From assembly GCA_023957335.1 (NCBI GenBank), contig JAMLHC010000001.1, forward strand, positions 578,017 to 642,016: 64,000 bases of DNA. The letters run 5' to 3'. Positions 45,583 through 53,591 of this stretch are shown piece by piece. A program made the position numbers and the translations under genes. This stretch comes from Bacteroidota bacterium. Its GTDB lineage: Bacteria > Bacteroidota > Bacteroidia > NS11-12g > UBA955. Every line of letters starts with the position of its first letter. Position 1 is the stretch's first letter. The notes under the pieces were generated by a model, which was not told the DNA's origin, did no database searches, and worked only from the letters and a program-made list of their open reading frames with translations.

Positions 45583-45709
45583 GCAGGTGAAAATACTCAA
45601 TTCCTTACTTTTTTATTTAAAATCATTCAAAATAAGCCCTTAATTTGCACCCCGAAAAAAAGAGTATAAAAATAATTTTATTAACTCTTTTTCATTGTAA
45701 ATTCAATTC

Positions 45710-46936
45710 ATGAGAAAGATAGCTATTCCTCAAATTTGGGCTACAATATGCCTGATAAACCTCCTTATAGCTTCGTTGCTGGGTTTGCTCATGAGATACA
45801 TACTTAACTACCCTATTCCTTTCTTGAATTTTGAATTTATTCTGCACTCACATTCTCATTTTGTATTTTATGCATGGGCTACTATGGCACTCTCTACATC
45901 ATTAGTAACATATTTGCTGCCGGATGACAAAAAGAATAAGACATCTTATGCATGGATATTCTGGATATTATTCTTTAGTTCCTATGGCATGCTTATCACT
46001 TTCATAATTCAAGGGTATAAAGTTCCTTCTATTGTATTTTCTTCCATAGCAACCTTTGTATTCTACTGGTTTGCTGTCATCTTTATTAAGGATATGAGGA
46101 AATCAGACAATACCTCTCTGGTAAAATATTTTTCCTATATTGCAGTAATTTCCTTTGTTATTTCGTCTTTAGGTCCATATTTTCTTGCCTATTTCTCCGC
46201 CACCGGTCAAACAGCACCTTTGTATATCAATGGTGCACTATACTTTTACTTACACTTTCAGTATGACGGCTGGTTTACATTTGCTGTCTTTGCACTATTC
46301 TTGCATTGGCTTGTTAGAAATAAAATCATTTTTGACTCATCTATTTTCTTTAAATTCTTTGCATTGTTGGCATTCAGCATTTTCCCCGGATATGCATTAT
46401 CTATCATTGGACTAACGGATGCATATTGGGTCAATTTTGCAGCACAAATTTCAATCATCGCGCAATTGATTGCTATGGTTTTATTCATTCAATTCTTTAT
46501 TCAATCGCGAAAAAAAATTGCTGCCCATTTACAAGGTTTGACCAAAATCCTTTGGATGACTGCCTTTGTTTCTTTTGTTGCTAAAACCATTATGCAGTCA
46601 TTTTCAATTGAGCCCGAGATTACAGCTTTTGCCTTTAGCTACCGACCGGTTGCTATTGGTTTTTTACATTTGATTTTCTTGTGTATAATCAGCTTTTTTA
46701 TTTTTGGGTTTTTCTTTGAGAAAAATTTATTCCAAGTCAATAGAAACGTATTGTCAAAAAGCGGTGTAATCCTCTTTGTAGCAAGCACTTTGTTGAGCGA
46801 AGCTATTCTATTTTTAGAATCTGCGGGGGCATTTTTCTCTATTGCAATGCCTAACTTTAATCTCTGGTTGCTATATATTACAGCAGTACTTTCTGCGTCT
46901 TTAATATTGTTTTTGATAGGACAAATCAAATCCTAA
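45710..46936 (+). CDS. Unassigned 12-helix membrane protein, haem-copper oxidase subunit I-like (copy 2)
   Basis: 408-aa paralogue of the preceding gene, with the same helix pattern: LHSHSHFVFYAW (His 46, 48, 50), LHFQYDGWFTF (His 182) and YRPVAIGFLHLIF (His 320). The fourth His of copy 1 helix 2 is Tyr here (position 54), and His 199 is extra. It starts 127 bases after copy 1 and may have its own promoter. Conservation of the three His positions between the two copies argues that they bind haem or metal. Confidence 0.75.
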   Translation: MRKIAIPQIWATICLINLLIASLLGLLMRYILNYPIPFLNFEFILHSHSHFVFYAWATMALSTSLVTYLLPDDKKNKTSYAWIFWILFFSSYGMLITFIIQGYKVPSIVFSSIATFVFYWFAVIFIKDMRKSDNTSLVKYFSYIAVISFVISSLGPYFLAYFSATGQTAPLYINGALYFYLHFQYDGWFTFAVFALFLHWLVRNKIIFDSSIFFKFFALLAFSIFPGYALSIIGLTDAYWVNFAAQISIIAQLIAMVLFIQFFIQSRKKIAAHLQGLTKILWMTAFVSFVAKTIMQSFSIEPEITAFAFSYRPVAIGFLHLIFLCIISFFIFGFFFEKNLFQVNRNVLSKSGVILFVASTLLSEAILFLESAGAFFSIAMPNFNLWLLYITAVLSASLILFLIGQIKS

Positions 46937-46960
46937 TCACGACCCACACAATTAAGATGC

Positions 46961-46984
46961 AGGCTGACACTATTCAGCTTTTTT
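46961..46984 (+). terminator. Short terminator after the paired membrane proteins
   Basis: GGCTGA-cacta-TTCAGCTT hairpin followed by TTTTTT; the stem is short (five to seven pairs). Confidence 0.5.
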
Positions 46985-47011
46985 GAGTCCCAAACCTTCG
47001 TAATATTTGCT

Positions 47012-47019
47012 TACTTTTG
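47012..47019 (+). promoter_or_regulatory. -7 element of the E1 dehydrogenase gene
   Basis: TACTTTTG, 40 bases before the ATG; no TTTG at the right -33 distance. Confidence 0.3.
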
Positions 47020-47059
47020 CACAACCTAAATCCAGAATAGGTTTTATAAGATATAAAAT

Positions 47060-49474
47060 ATGACTAAGATGCAAGCCACTGACTCGTCTCTTTCGTTTGA
47101 CGAATTCAAAAAACAAGTATTAGAAGACTACAAATTAGTAGTTGAGAGCAGACAAGCCAGTTTGATTGGGCGCAAGGAAGTGCTTACCGGCAAAGCCAAA
47201 TTTGGAATTTTTGGAGATGGAAAAGAGGTTCCGCAAATTGCGATGGCAAAAGTTTTCAAAAAAGGTGATTTCCGCTCCGGTTACTACCGTGACCAAACCT
47301 TTATGTTTGCCAAAGGAGTAAACACCATTAAACAATTCTTTGCACAGTTATATGCCCATCCCGACATTGAAACTGAACCAAATTCCGGTGGACGTTCAAT
47401 GAACGGACACTTCGCTTCGCAATTCTTGGATGAAAAAGGTAACTGGCTTGCACAGACTAACAAATTTAACGTCTCTGCAGACATCTCTCCAACTGCCGGT
47501 CAAATGCCCAGATTGCTTGGATTGGCTTATGCATCTAAGATATATAGACAAAATCCTGCCCTCAAAGACAGAACTGATTTTTCTATAAACGGCAATGAGA
47601 TTGCTTTTGGAACAATAGGAAACGCAAGCACTTCCGAAGGCGGATTTTGGGAAGTTATGAATGCTGCGGGTGTGATGCAAGTTCCACTTTTGATGTCTAT
47701 TTGGGATGATGCTTATGGAATTTCAGTTCCTGCAAAATATCAGACTACAAAAGAGGATTTGTCTGCACTATTGAGTGGTTTTGTTAGCGAAGGCGACAAA
47801 AAAGGAATTCGATTATTCACCGTCAAAGGGTGGGACTATGCAGCACTATGCAAGACGTATGAAGAAGCTGCAGAAATATGTCGTACGGAACATACCCCTG
47901 TTGTTGTACATGTTACAGAATTGACTCAGCCGCAAGGGCACTCAACGTCCGGTTCGCACGAAAGATACAAATCCAAAGAGCGTTTGGCATGGGAATCAGA
48001 ATACGATTGTAATGCACAGATGCGTAAATGGATGATTAGCAACGGTATTGCCACCGAAGAAGAATTAACACAAGTTGAGGAAGAAGCATTGTCATTAGTT
48101 AAAAAAGAAAAAGATGAATCATGGAAAGAGTTCATGGATTCAATGAATACAGATAAAAATACCGCCATTGAACTGCTAAATCAACTAGCTCCCGATTATG
48201 CGCATGCAACAGAATTAACCAACGAACTCAAAGCAGATAAAAATGCTATTCGCAAAGAGACTTTAACCGTTGTACACAAAGCTTTGCGCGAAACTCATGC
48301 ACAAAATATCCATTCACAAGCAAGACAAAAATTGCTTGATTTTTATAACAATATGATTGCTGAAAACAAGGAAAGATATGGTTCTCACTTATATAGTCGC
48401 TCCGACAGCAATGTATTTAGTCAAACAATTATTCCTGCCGAATTCAGCGACAACTCTCCCATACTTGATGGCAGAGAGATTGTAAATGCTTGCTTTGACA
48501 AGAATTTTGAAAAATATCCCGAGTTCGTTGCCTTTGGGGAAGATGTTGGCAAAATAGGCGATGTAAACCAAGGATTTGCCGGCATGCAGGACAAATATGG
48601 CGAATTGAGGGTTACAGATGCAGGAATCAGAGAGTTGAGCATTGTAGGACAAGGATTAGGGGCAGCAATGCGCGGACTTCGACCTATTGCAGAAATCCAA
48701 TACCTCGACTATTTGCTTTACGCGCTCGAGATTATGAGCGATGATATTGCTACAGTCCAATACAGAACAGTAGGCAGACAAAAATCTCCTGTCATTATCC
48801 GCACACGGGGACACAGATTGGAGGGAATTTGGCATTCAGGTTCATACATGGCCGGTGTGATTCATCTGGTACGAGGCATGCACGTTTGCGTACCCAGAAA
48901 CATGGTACAAGCCGCAGGGATGTATAACCTACTTTTCAAAGCAGATGAACCCGCACTTGTAGTTGAGTGCTTGAATGGTTACAGACTGAAAGAAAAACTG
49001 CCGGACAATATTGGCGAATTCACAGTACCTTTGGGTATTCCGGAAATTTTGCACCAAGGTACTGATATCACATTAGTAAGTTATGGCTCCAGTTTAAGAA
49101 TTGCGCAAGAAGGCATCAAACAATTAGAAGAATTTGGAATTTCTGTTGAACTTATTGATGTTCAGACTTTGTTACCATTCGATATCCATCACAGTATTGT
49201 TGAGTCTATCAAGAAAACCAATAAGGTTGTATTTATGGACGAGGATGTTCCGGGCGGCACAACATCCTATATGATGCAAAAAGTATTGGAAGAACAAAAA
49301 GGATTCAAATACCTGGATGCAGAGCCTGTTACCATAACTGCTAAAGAACATAGACCTGCTTATGGTTCAGACGGAGATTATTTCTCAAAGTGCAATGCAG
49401 AGGACGTATTTAACACCATATATAAAATAATGCACGAATACAATCCTGAGAAGTATCCTGCGTTTGGGGCATAA
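47060..49474 (+). CDS. Fused alpha/beta E1 of a branched-chain 2-oxoacid dehydrogenase type complex
   Basis: ThDP-dependent decarboxylase, 804 aa, with the alpha part (about residues 1-390) joined to the beta part (about 450-804). The alpha part has GTIGNASTSEGGFWEVMNAA; the usual GDG of the ThDP motif is GNA here. The beta part shows FGEDVGKIGDVNQGFAGMQD, ITLVSYGSSLRIA and DVQTLLPFDI. Bacteroidota commonly carry this fused type, annotated 2-oxoisovalerate dehydrogenase. Substrate (branched-chain 2-oxo acids) is inferred from homology; E2 and E3 genes are not nearby. Confidence 0.85.
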   Translation: MTKMQATDSSLSFDEFKKQVLEDYKLVVESRQASLIGRKEVLTGKAKFGIFGDGKEVPQIAMAKVFKKGDFRSGYYRDQTFMFAKGVNTIKQFFAQLYAHPDIETEPNSGGRSMNGHFASQFLDEKGNWLAQTNKFNVSADISPTAGQMPRLLGLAYASKIYRQNPALKDRTDFSINGNEIAFGTIGNASTSEGGFWEVMNAAGVMQVPLLMSIWDDAYGISVPAKYQTTKEDLSALLSGFVSEGDKKGIRLFTVKGWDYAALCKTYEEAAEICRTEHTPVVVHVTELTQPQGHSTSGSHERYKSKERLAWESEYDCNAQMRKWMISNGIATEEELTQVEEEALSLVKKEKDESWKEFMDSMNTDKNTAIELLNQLAPDYAHATELTNELKADKNAIRKETLTVVHKALRETHAQNIHSQARQKLLDFYNNMIAENKERYGSHLYSRSDSNVFSQTIIPAEFSDNSPILDGREIVNACFDKNFEKYPEFVAFGEDVGKIGDVNQGFAGMQDKYGELRVTDAGIRELSIVGQGLGAAMRGLRPIAEIQYLDYLLYALEIMSDDIATVQYRTVGRQKSPVIIRTRGHRLEGIWHSGSYMAGVIHLVRGMHVCVPRNMVQAAGMYNLLFKADEPALVVECLNGYRLKEKLPDNIGEFTVPLGIPEILHQGTDITLVSYGSSLRIAQEGIKQLEEFGISVELIDVQTLLPFDIHHSIVESIKKTNKVVFMDEDVPGGTTSYMMQKVLEEQKGFKYLDAEPVTITAKEHRPAYGSDGDYFSKCNAEDVFNTIYKIMHEYNPEKYPAFGA

Positions 49475-49503
49475 CATTTTCAATCAAAAAACTGCCATGA
49501 AAT

Positions 49504-51507
49504 ATGTTCAGTTGGCACACCATACACTATTTGCGGATGATTATCCCCTATATACTTGGCGTGTTTACTTCATTTTATCTACTGAATGACAATTGGCAGA
49601 TTGCACTCATTGCCGTTCCCGGATTAGCCCTTTCTATTTATTATTATTTTCGTAAACCTATCAAGAAATTCAGTCTTGACACTCTCTATGGTGTTGCTCT
49701 ATTCCTCTTGCTTTTTGCGCTTGGCAGTTTTAGACAATTCACCTATAATGAGTTAAACACACCAAACCATTTTTCAAAAAATAAGCAAACCGAATATTTG
49801 TTGGCACAAGTTGCCGAAGAATCATTTGAAAGAGAACACTTTGTTCGCGTAAGGCTTAATATTCAAGGTGGTTTTGATTCGGTACAAAATTTTTATAAAG
49901 AAACCGGCAGCGTACTTGCCTATTTCAGAAAACCTGTTGCACAGCAGTTTACCATAGGTGATGAGGTCATTATCAACGCACAACTCATTCAAGAGGTTGA
50001 ACCTCCTCGCAACCCGGGCGAATTCAACTACAAACGCTTTCTAAGTTACCAAAATATATATTTTCAGGTTTTCCTGAATGAAGATGATTGGATAAGTACA
50101 GGTGTACATCATCTTTCTATTACAAGCATTGCCTCACAAGCCAGAATGAGCATTATAGATAAGATTGGGCAACTCTTTCCGGACCCTGAACACAAAGGTT
50201 TTGCAGAGGCTTTGCTTGTAGGTTACAGAAACAATCTAAACACCGAAATTGTAGATTCATTTTCCAAGACCGGCACACTGCACGTGTTGGCTGTTTCAGG
50301 ATTGCATGTGGGGATTATCTTTTTGATTTTGAATTTTATAAGCAAGGTTTTTCGTAGTTCAAAACACGAATATATCTACAAAGGACTGATTGTTATCATG
50401 GGCATTTGGGCTTATGCTTTTGTGACCGGGATGTCGCCTTCGGTGCAAAGAGCTGCCATTATGTTCAGCATTGTACAAATCGGAGTACTGCTCAAGCGCA
50501 GACCACAGATTTATAACAGCATTTTTGCTTCGGCTTTTTTCATACTATTGGTGAATCCGTTTTTGATAGTGAGTGTGAGTTTTCAACTGTCATATATCGC
50601 TGTTTTGGGCATTGTATTTCTTCAACCTAAAATTAGAAATTGGTTTATACCGAGAAATAAAATCACAAAATATAATTGGGATTTGACAGCCGTCTCACTC
50701 GCTGCACAGATTGCAACCTTTCCTCTGGGAATTTTTTATTTCTACCAATTTCCATTGTATTTTCTTTTGTCCAACTTGGTTGTCATTCCTGCTATTTTTG
50801 TTGCTATGCTTGCGCTCATCGCAAGTGTATCAATGTTTTGGATTCCATTTTTGGGGAGCATCATTACATGGATAGCAAAAATCAGCATTGACTTTATACT
50901 TTGGACGGTCAGCACCATGCATTCACTTCCAAGCGCAAGTTTTGAATTCTTGTATTTGACACCAACACAGTTAATACTGCTCTATATTTTCGTTTTTGTA
51001 TTTACATTATGGCTTTTTTCTGCTCAAAAATCTTACGGATGGCTCTCAATGATCACGGTTGTGGCATTTATGTCAACTGCCTTGTATCGCTATTACAAGG
51101 TCAATAATCAAAACTTTGCTGTGGTACACTCCATAAACAAACACCAAGTAATGAGTATTGTAAATGGTAGAGAAGTCCATTTTATTTCAGATTCTTCATT
51201 CATAAACGATGAAAACAGCCAGCGTTTTTATCTGCGACCCTACATCTCTGAACACGGTTTGCGCAAAATACATTTCCATACATGGGAAGACAGTATATCC
51301 CAAGACCATTTTCTTTTATATAACAATATTTTACAAATCAAAAACCACACTATCCTATATAAAAACAAATGGATACTTCTGCACCAAAACACAAATGGAA
51401 GCAATACCGCATGGGTATTTAATTCCAACGATAAAAAGAGAATGGACTTTATGAGCAAGAAATCAATAGAAATACAGGCAATGCAAGGATGGATGAAATT
51501 AGAATAA
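49504..51507 (+). CDS. comEC: ComEC/Rec2-family DNA-uptake membrane protein without MBL domain
   Basis: 667 aa. The N-terminal part has the DUF4131-like segment (PPRNPGEFNYKRFLSYQNIY) and then the ComEC channel core with LLVGYRNNLNTEIVDSFSKT, GTLHVLAVSGLHVGII and TGMSPSVQRAAIMFSIV. About ten helices are seen. The C-terminal 130 residues have no HxHxDH motif, so the metallo-beta-lactamase nuclease domain is absent, as in many Bacteroidota. DNA uptake is inferred from family membership. Confidence 0.85.
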   Translation: MFSWHTIHYLRMIIPYILGVFTSFYLLNDNWQIALIAVPGLALSIYYYFRKPIKKFSLDTLYGVALFLLLFALGSFRQFTYNELNTPNHFSKNKQTEYLLAQVAEESFEREHFVRVRLNIQGGFDSVQNFYKETGSVLAYFRKPVAQQFTIGDEVIINAQLIQEVEPPRNPGEFNYKRFLSYQNIYFQVFLNEDDWISTGVHHLSITSIASQARMSIIDKIGQLFPDPEHKGFAEALLVGYRNNLNTEIVDSFSKTGTLHVLAVSGLHVGIIFLILNFISKVFRSSKHEYIYKGLIVIMGIWAYAFVTGMSPSVQRAAIMFSIVQIGVLLKRRPQIYNSIFASAFFILLVNPFLIVSVSFQLSYIAVLGIVFLQPKIRNWFIPRNKITKYNWDLTAVSLAAQIATFPLGIFYFYQFPLYFLLSNLVVIPAIFVAMLALIASVSMFWIPFLGSIITWIAKISIDFILWTVSTMHSLPSASFEFLYLTPTQLILLYIFVFVFTLWLFSAQKSYGWLSMITVVAFMSTALYRYYKVNNQNFAVVHSINKHQVMSIVNGREVHFISDSSFINDENSQRFYLRPYISEHGLRKIHFHTWEDSISQDHFLLYNNILQIKNHTILYKNKWILLHQNTNGSNTAWVFNSNDKKRMDFMSKKSIEIQAMQGWMKLE

Positions 51508-51691
51508 GTGCAAAGACTTATAAAGTCACTTCAAAAAAATATCATCCAACAATCTGAGTATCAGAAAAACAATTACATTTGTCTCCACATTCCTAATCCG
51601 TGTGCGAGGCATTGCAACCCAATCCTTTAACCACATTAGGTTTACGACAATTAACTTTATTCATAAAAATCACACTCAAACAAATAATACA

Positions 51692-52225
51692 ATGAAAACA
51701 ATTAAAAATTTATCCTTCATCCTATTGACAGCAGTATTTTTATACTCATGCTCTAAAAAAGCAAAACCGGAGGACGTTGCAACTGCATTTCAAACATCTT
51801 TCTTGAAATTAGATTTCGATAAAGCGAGCGAACTCGGCACAGATAAAACTAAAGAATTCATGAAAACCATGAAAGGATTTGCAATGATGATGGGAGAAGA
51901 AAAGTTCAAGGAAGAAAAAGCAAAAGCTGAAAAAGCCAAGATAGAGATTACCGGTTGCAAATGTGAAGCCTTGGACGACAACAAACATGAATGTACCGTT
52001 TCATATAAAAACGAAGAAGGAAATGAAGAATCTTCACCGGTGGTACTTACCAAAGTGGATGGCAAATGGCTTGTTGATATGAGCAAAGAAGATGCAGGCA
52101 TGAATGCAAAAGAGAATTCTGAAAATGGAGATATGGAAAATCCGGATGAAAACATTCCTGAAGACGGTAGTGATATTGATAGTTCCACATCAGATGCTTC
52201 AGAAATGCAAAGTGATTCAATGTAA
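51692..52225 (+). CDS. Acidic lipoprotein, DUF4878-like
   Basis: 177-aa lipoprotein (MKTIKNLSFILLTAVFLYSC, Cys 20) with a small alpha/beta domain (PEDVATAFQTSFLKLDFDKA; VVLTKVDGKWLVDMSKED) like the DUF4878/NTF2-type lumazine-binding fold. It ends in a strongly acidic Asn/Asp/Glu/Ser tail. The upstream in-frame start at 51602 would give a nonsense N-terminus. Function unknown. Confidence 0.7.
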   Translation: MKTIKNLSFILLTAVFLYSCSKKAKPEDVATAFQTSFLKLDFDKASELGTDKTKEFMKTMKGFAMMMGEEKFKEEKAKAEKAKIEITGCKCEALDDNKHECTVSYKNEEGNEESSPVVLTKVDGKWLVDMSKEDAGMNAKENSENGDMENPDENIPEDGSDIDSSTSDASEMQSDSM

Positions 52226-52256
52226 TTCACTATTGTACCTAATTTAATGCTTCTAT

Positions 52257-52284
52257 AAACCTCTTGTCTTAAGAGGTTTTTTTA
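52257..52284 (+). terminator. Intrinsic terminator after the acidic lipoprotein
   Basis: AAACCTCTT pairs with AAGAGGTTT around GTCTT, followed by TTTTT. Confidence 0.7.
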
Positions 52285-52325
52285 TTGTTGAATTAATAAT
52301 GTTGTTTGTGAGTATTGCTAAAATA

Positions 52326-53015
52326 ATGAGACTGCTTACAACAATAACGGGAATCATAATTCTATTGGGTGTTTTTGCTATTGTACTTTATAACTCTCCA
52401 ATTGTGCGCAGCAAAGCAGGAAGGTGGGTAGCATTAAATACAGCAAGTACATATAAGTCAAATTCTAAATTAAATCAACGACCTCATTCCAAACTATCAG
52501 AACAAGATTTGCTAAATTTTCGGGAAGGAGACATCATTCTACGAAGAGGTTTTGGTTTTGTAAGTGACTGGATTCACAATCATTTTAGTGATAAATACGG
52601 GCTAACCCATTGCGGTGTACTGACTTTAAAAGATTCTTTGTGGCAAGTCATTAATTGTGAGTCTAATCAATATCACGAGGGTATGCAGGTTACATCTTTG
52701 CAAGCATTTTTAAATGATTCACATCCTGAAACCATTGTAGTTGTAAGGCTCAATGATCAAGAACAGGCTCAGCCCATTTTCCACCAATGGATGAACTATT
52801 ATTTAGAAAAACAAGTACCTTTTGATTACAAATTTGACGACAGCGATAGCTCCGAACTATATTGTACAGAAGTTATTGATCTGGCATTGCAAAGAACCTT
52901 GGGAAAGAAAATTCTTACTCAGAGAAAAAATATAGGTCTGATTACAGCACCTTCGTACAGCAATTTTATGAATACGGAAAATTTTAGCATCATCATCAAT
53001 CAGCTTGTAGATTGA
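52326..53015 (+). CDS. YiiX-like permuted NlpC/P60 hydrolase
   Basis: 229-aa protein from the ATG at 52326 with a membrane anchor (TTITGIIILLGVFAIVLYNS) and the permuted papain-like core FREGDIILRRGFGFVSDWIH, LTHCGVLT (His) and ELYCTEVIDLAL (Cys). Relatives act on lipids or peptide bonds; substrate unknown. Convergent with gmhA. An earlier in-frame start lies at 52299. Confidence 0.75.
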   Translation: MRLLTTITGIIILLGVFAIVLYNSPIVRSKAGRWVALNTASTYKSNSKLNQRPHSKLSEQDLLNFREGDIILRRGFGFVSDWIHNHFSDKYGLTHCGVLTLKDSLWQVINCESNQYHEGMQVTSLQAFLNDSHPETIVVVRLNDQEQAQPIFHQWMNYYLEKQVPFDYKFDDSDSSELYCTEVIDLALQRTLGKKILTQRKNIGLITAPSYSNFMNTENFSIIINQLVD

Positions 53016-53021
53016 GATTAT

Positions 53022-53588
53022 TTAGGGAAAACTTTGCTCAATCCCGTCAATCAAAGCATGAATTACCTTAATATGAATTTCTTGTGCACGGTCTGCAAAA
53101 TCGCTATGAGGAGCACGTATTTCAATATCACACATGGTACCCAACACTCCTCCGTCTTTTCCGGTCAGTCCTACTATGGACATATTTTTCTTTCTTGCAG
53201 CTTGCACCGCTTTTACAATATTAACAGAATTTCCGCTCGTGCTGATAGCTAATAAGACATCTCCTCTGTTTCCTAAAGCTTCAATATATCTTGCAAAAAT
53301 TTCTTCAAAACCATAGTCATTACCAACGCAAGTTATATGTGCCGGGTCACTGATACTAATAGCCGGAATTGCTGCTCTGTTATTGCGATAGCGACCTGTT
53401 AGCTCTTCTGCAAAGTGCATAGCATCACACATTGAACCTCCATTACCGCACGAAATAATTTTATTTCCTTTTTTGACTGCATTAGCCATCAAATCGGCAG
53501 CAGATTCAATTTTGGCAAAATTGTTTTGATTACCTAAGAATTGGGTGAGAATCTGTTGTGCTTCTTCAAAATGTTTTTTAGCTGTCAT
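53022..53588 (-). CDS. gmhA: Sedoheptulose-7-phosphate isomerase
   Basis: First step of ADP-heptose synthesis for lipopolysaccharide. The 188-aa SIS-domain protein has [20 protein letters not shown] with the zinc His/Glu, [18 protein letters not shown], and C-terminal [17 protein letters not shown] with the second pair of ligands. Lies four bases from the dsbD gene and on the same strand. Confidence 0.92.
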   Translation of the reverse strand: MTAKKHFEEAQQILTQFLGNQNNFAKIESAADLMANAVKKGNKIISCGNGGSMCDAMHFAEELTGRYRNNRAAIPAISISDPAHITCVGNDYGFEEIFARYIEALGNRGDVLLAISTSGNSVNIVKAVQAARKKNMSIVGLTGKDGGVLGTMCDIEIRAPHSDFADRAQEIHIKVIHALIDGIEQSFP

Positions 53589-53591
53589 AAA

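Noticed and set aside
51790-52230. 146-codon minus-strand open frame opposite the acidic lipoprotein
   Set aside because: Low-complexity Ser-rich shadow of an acidic coding sequence.
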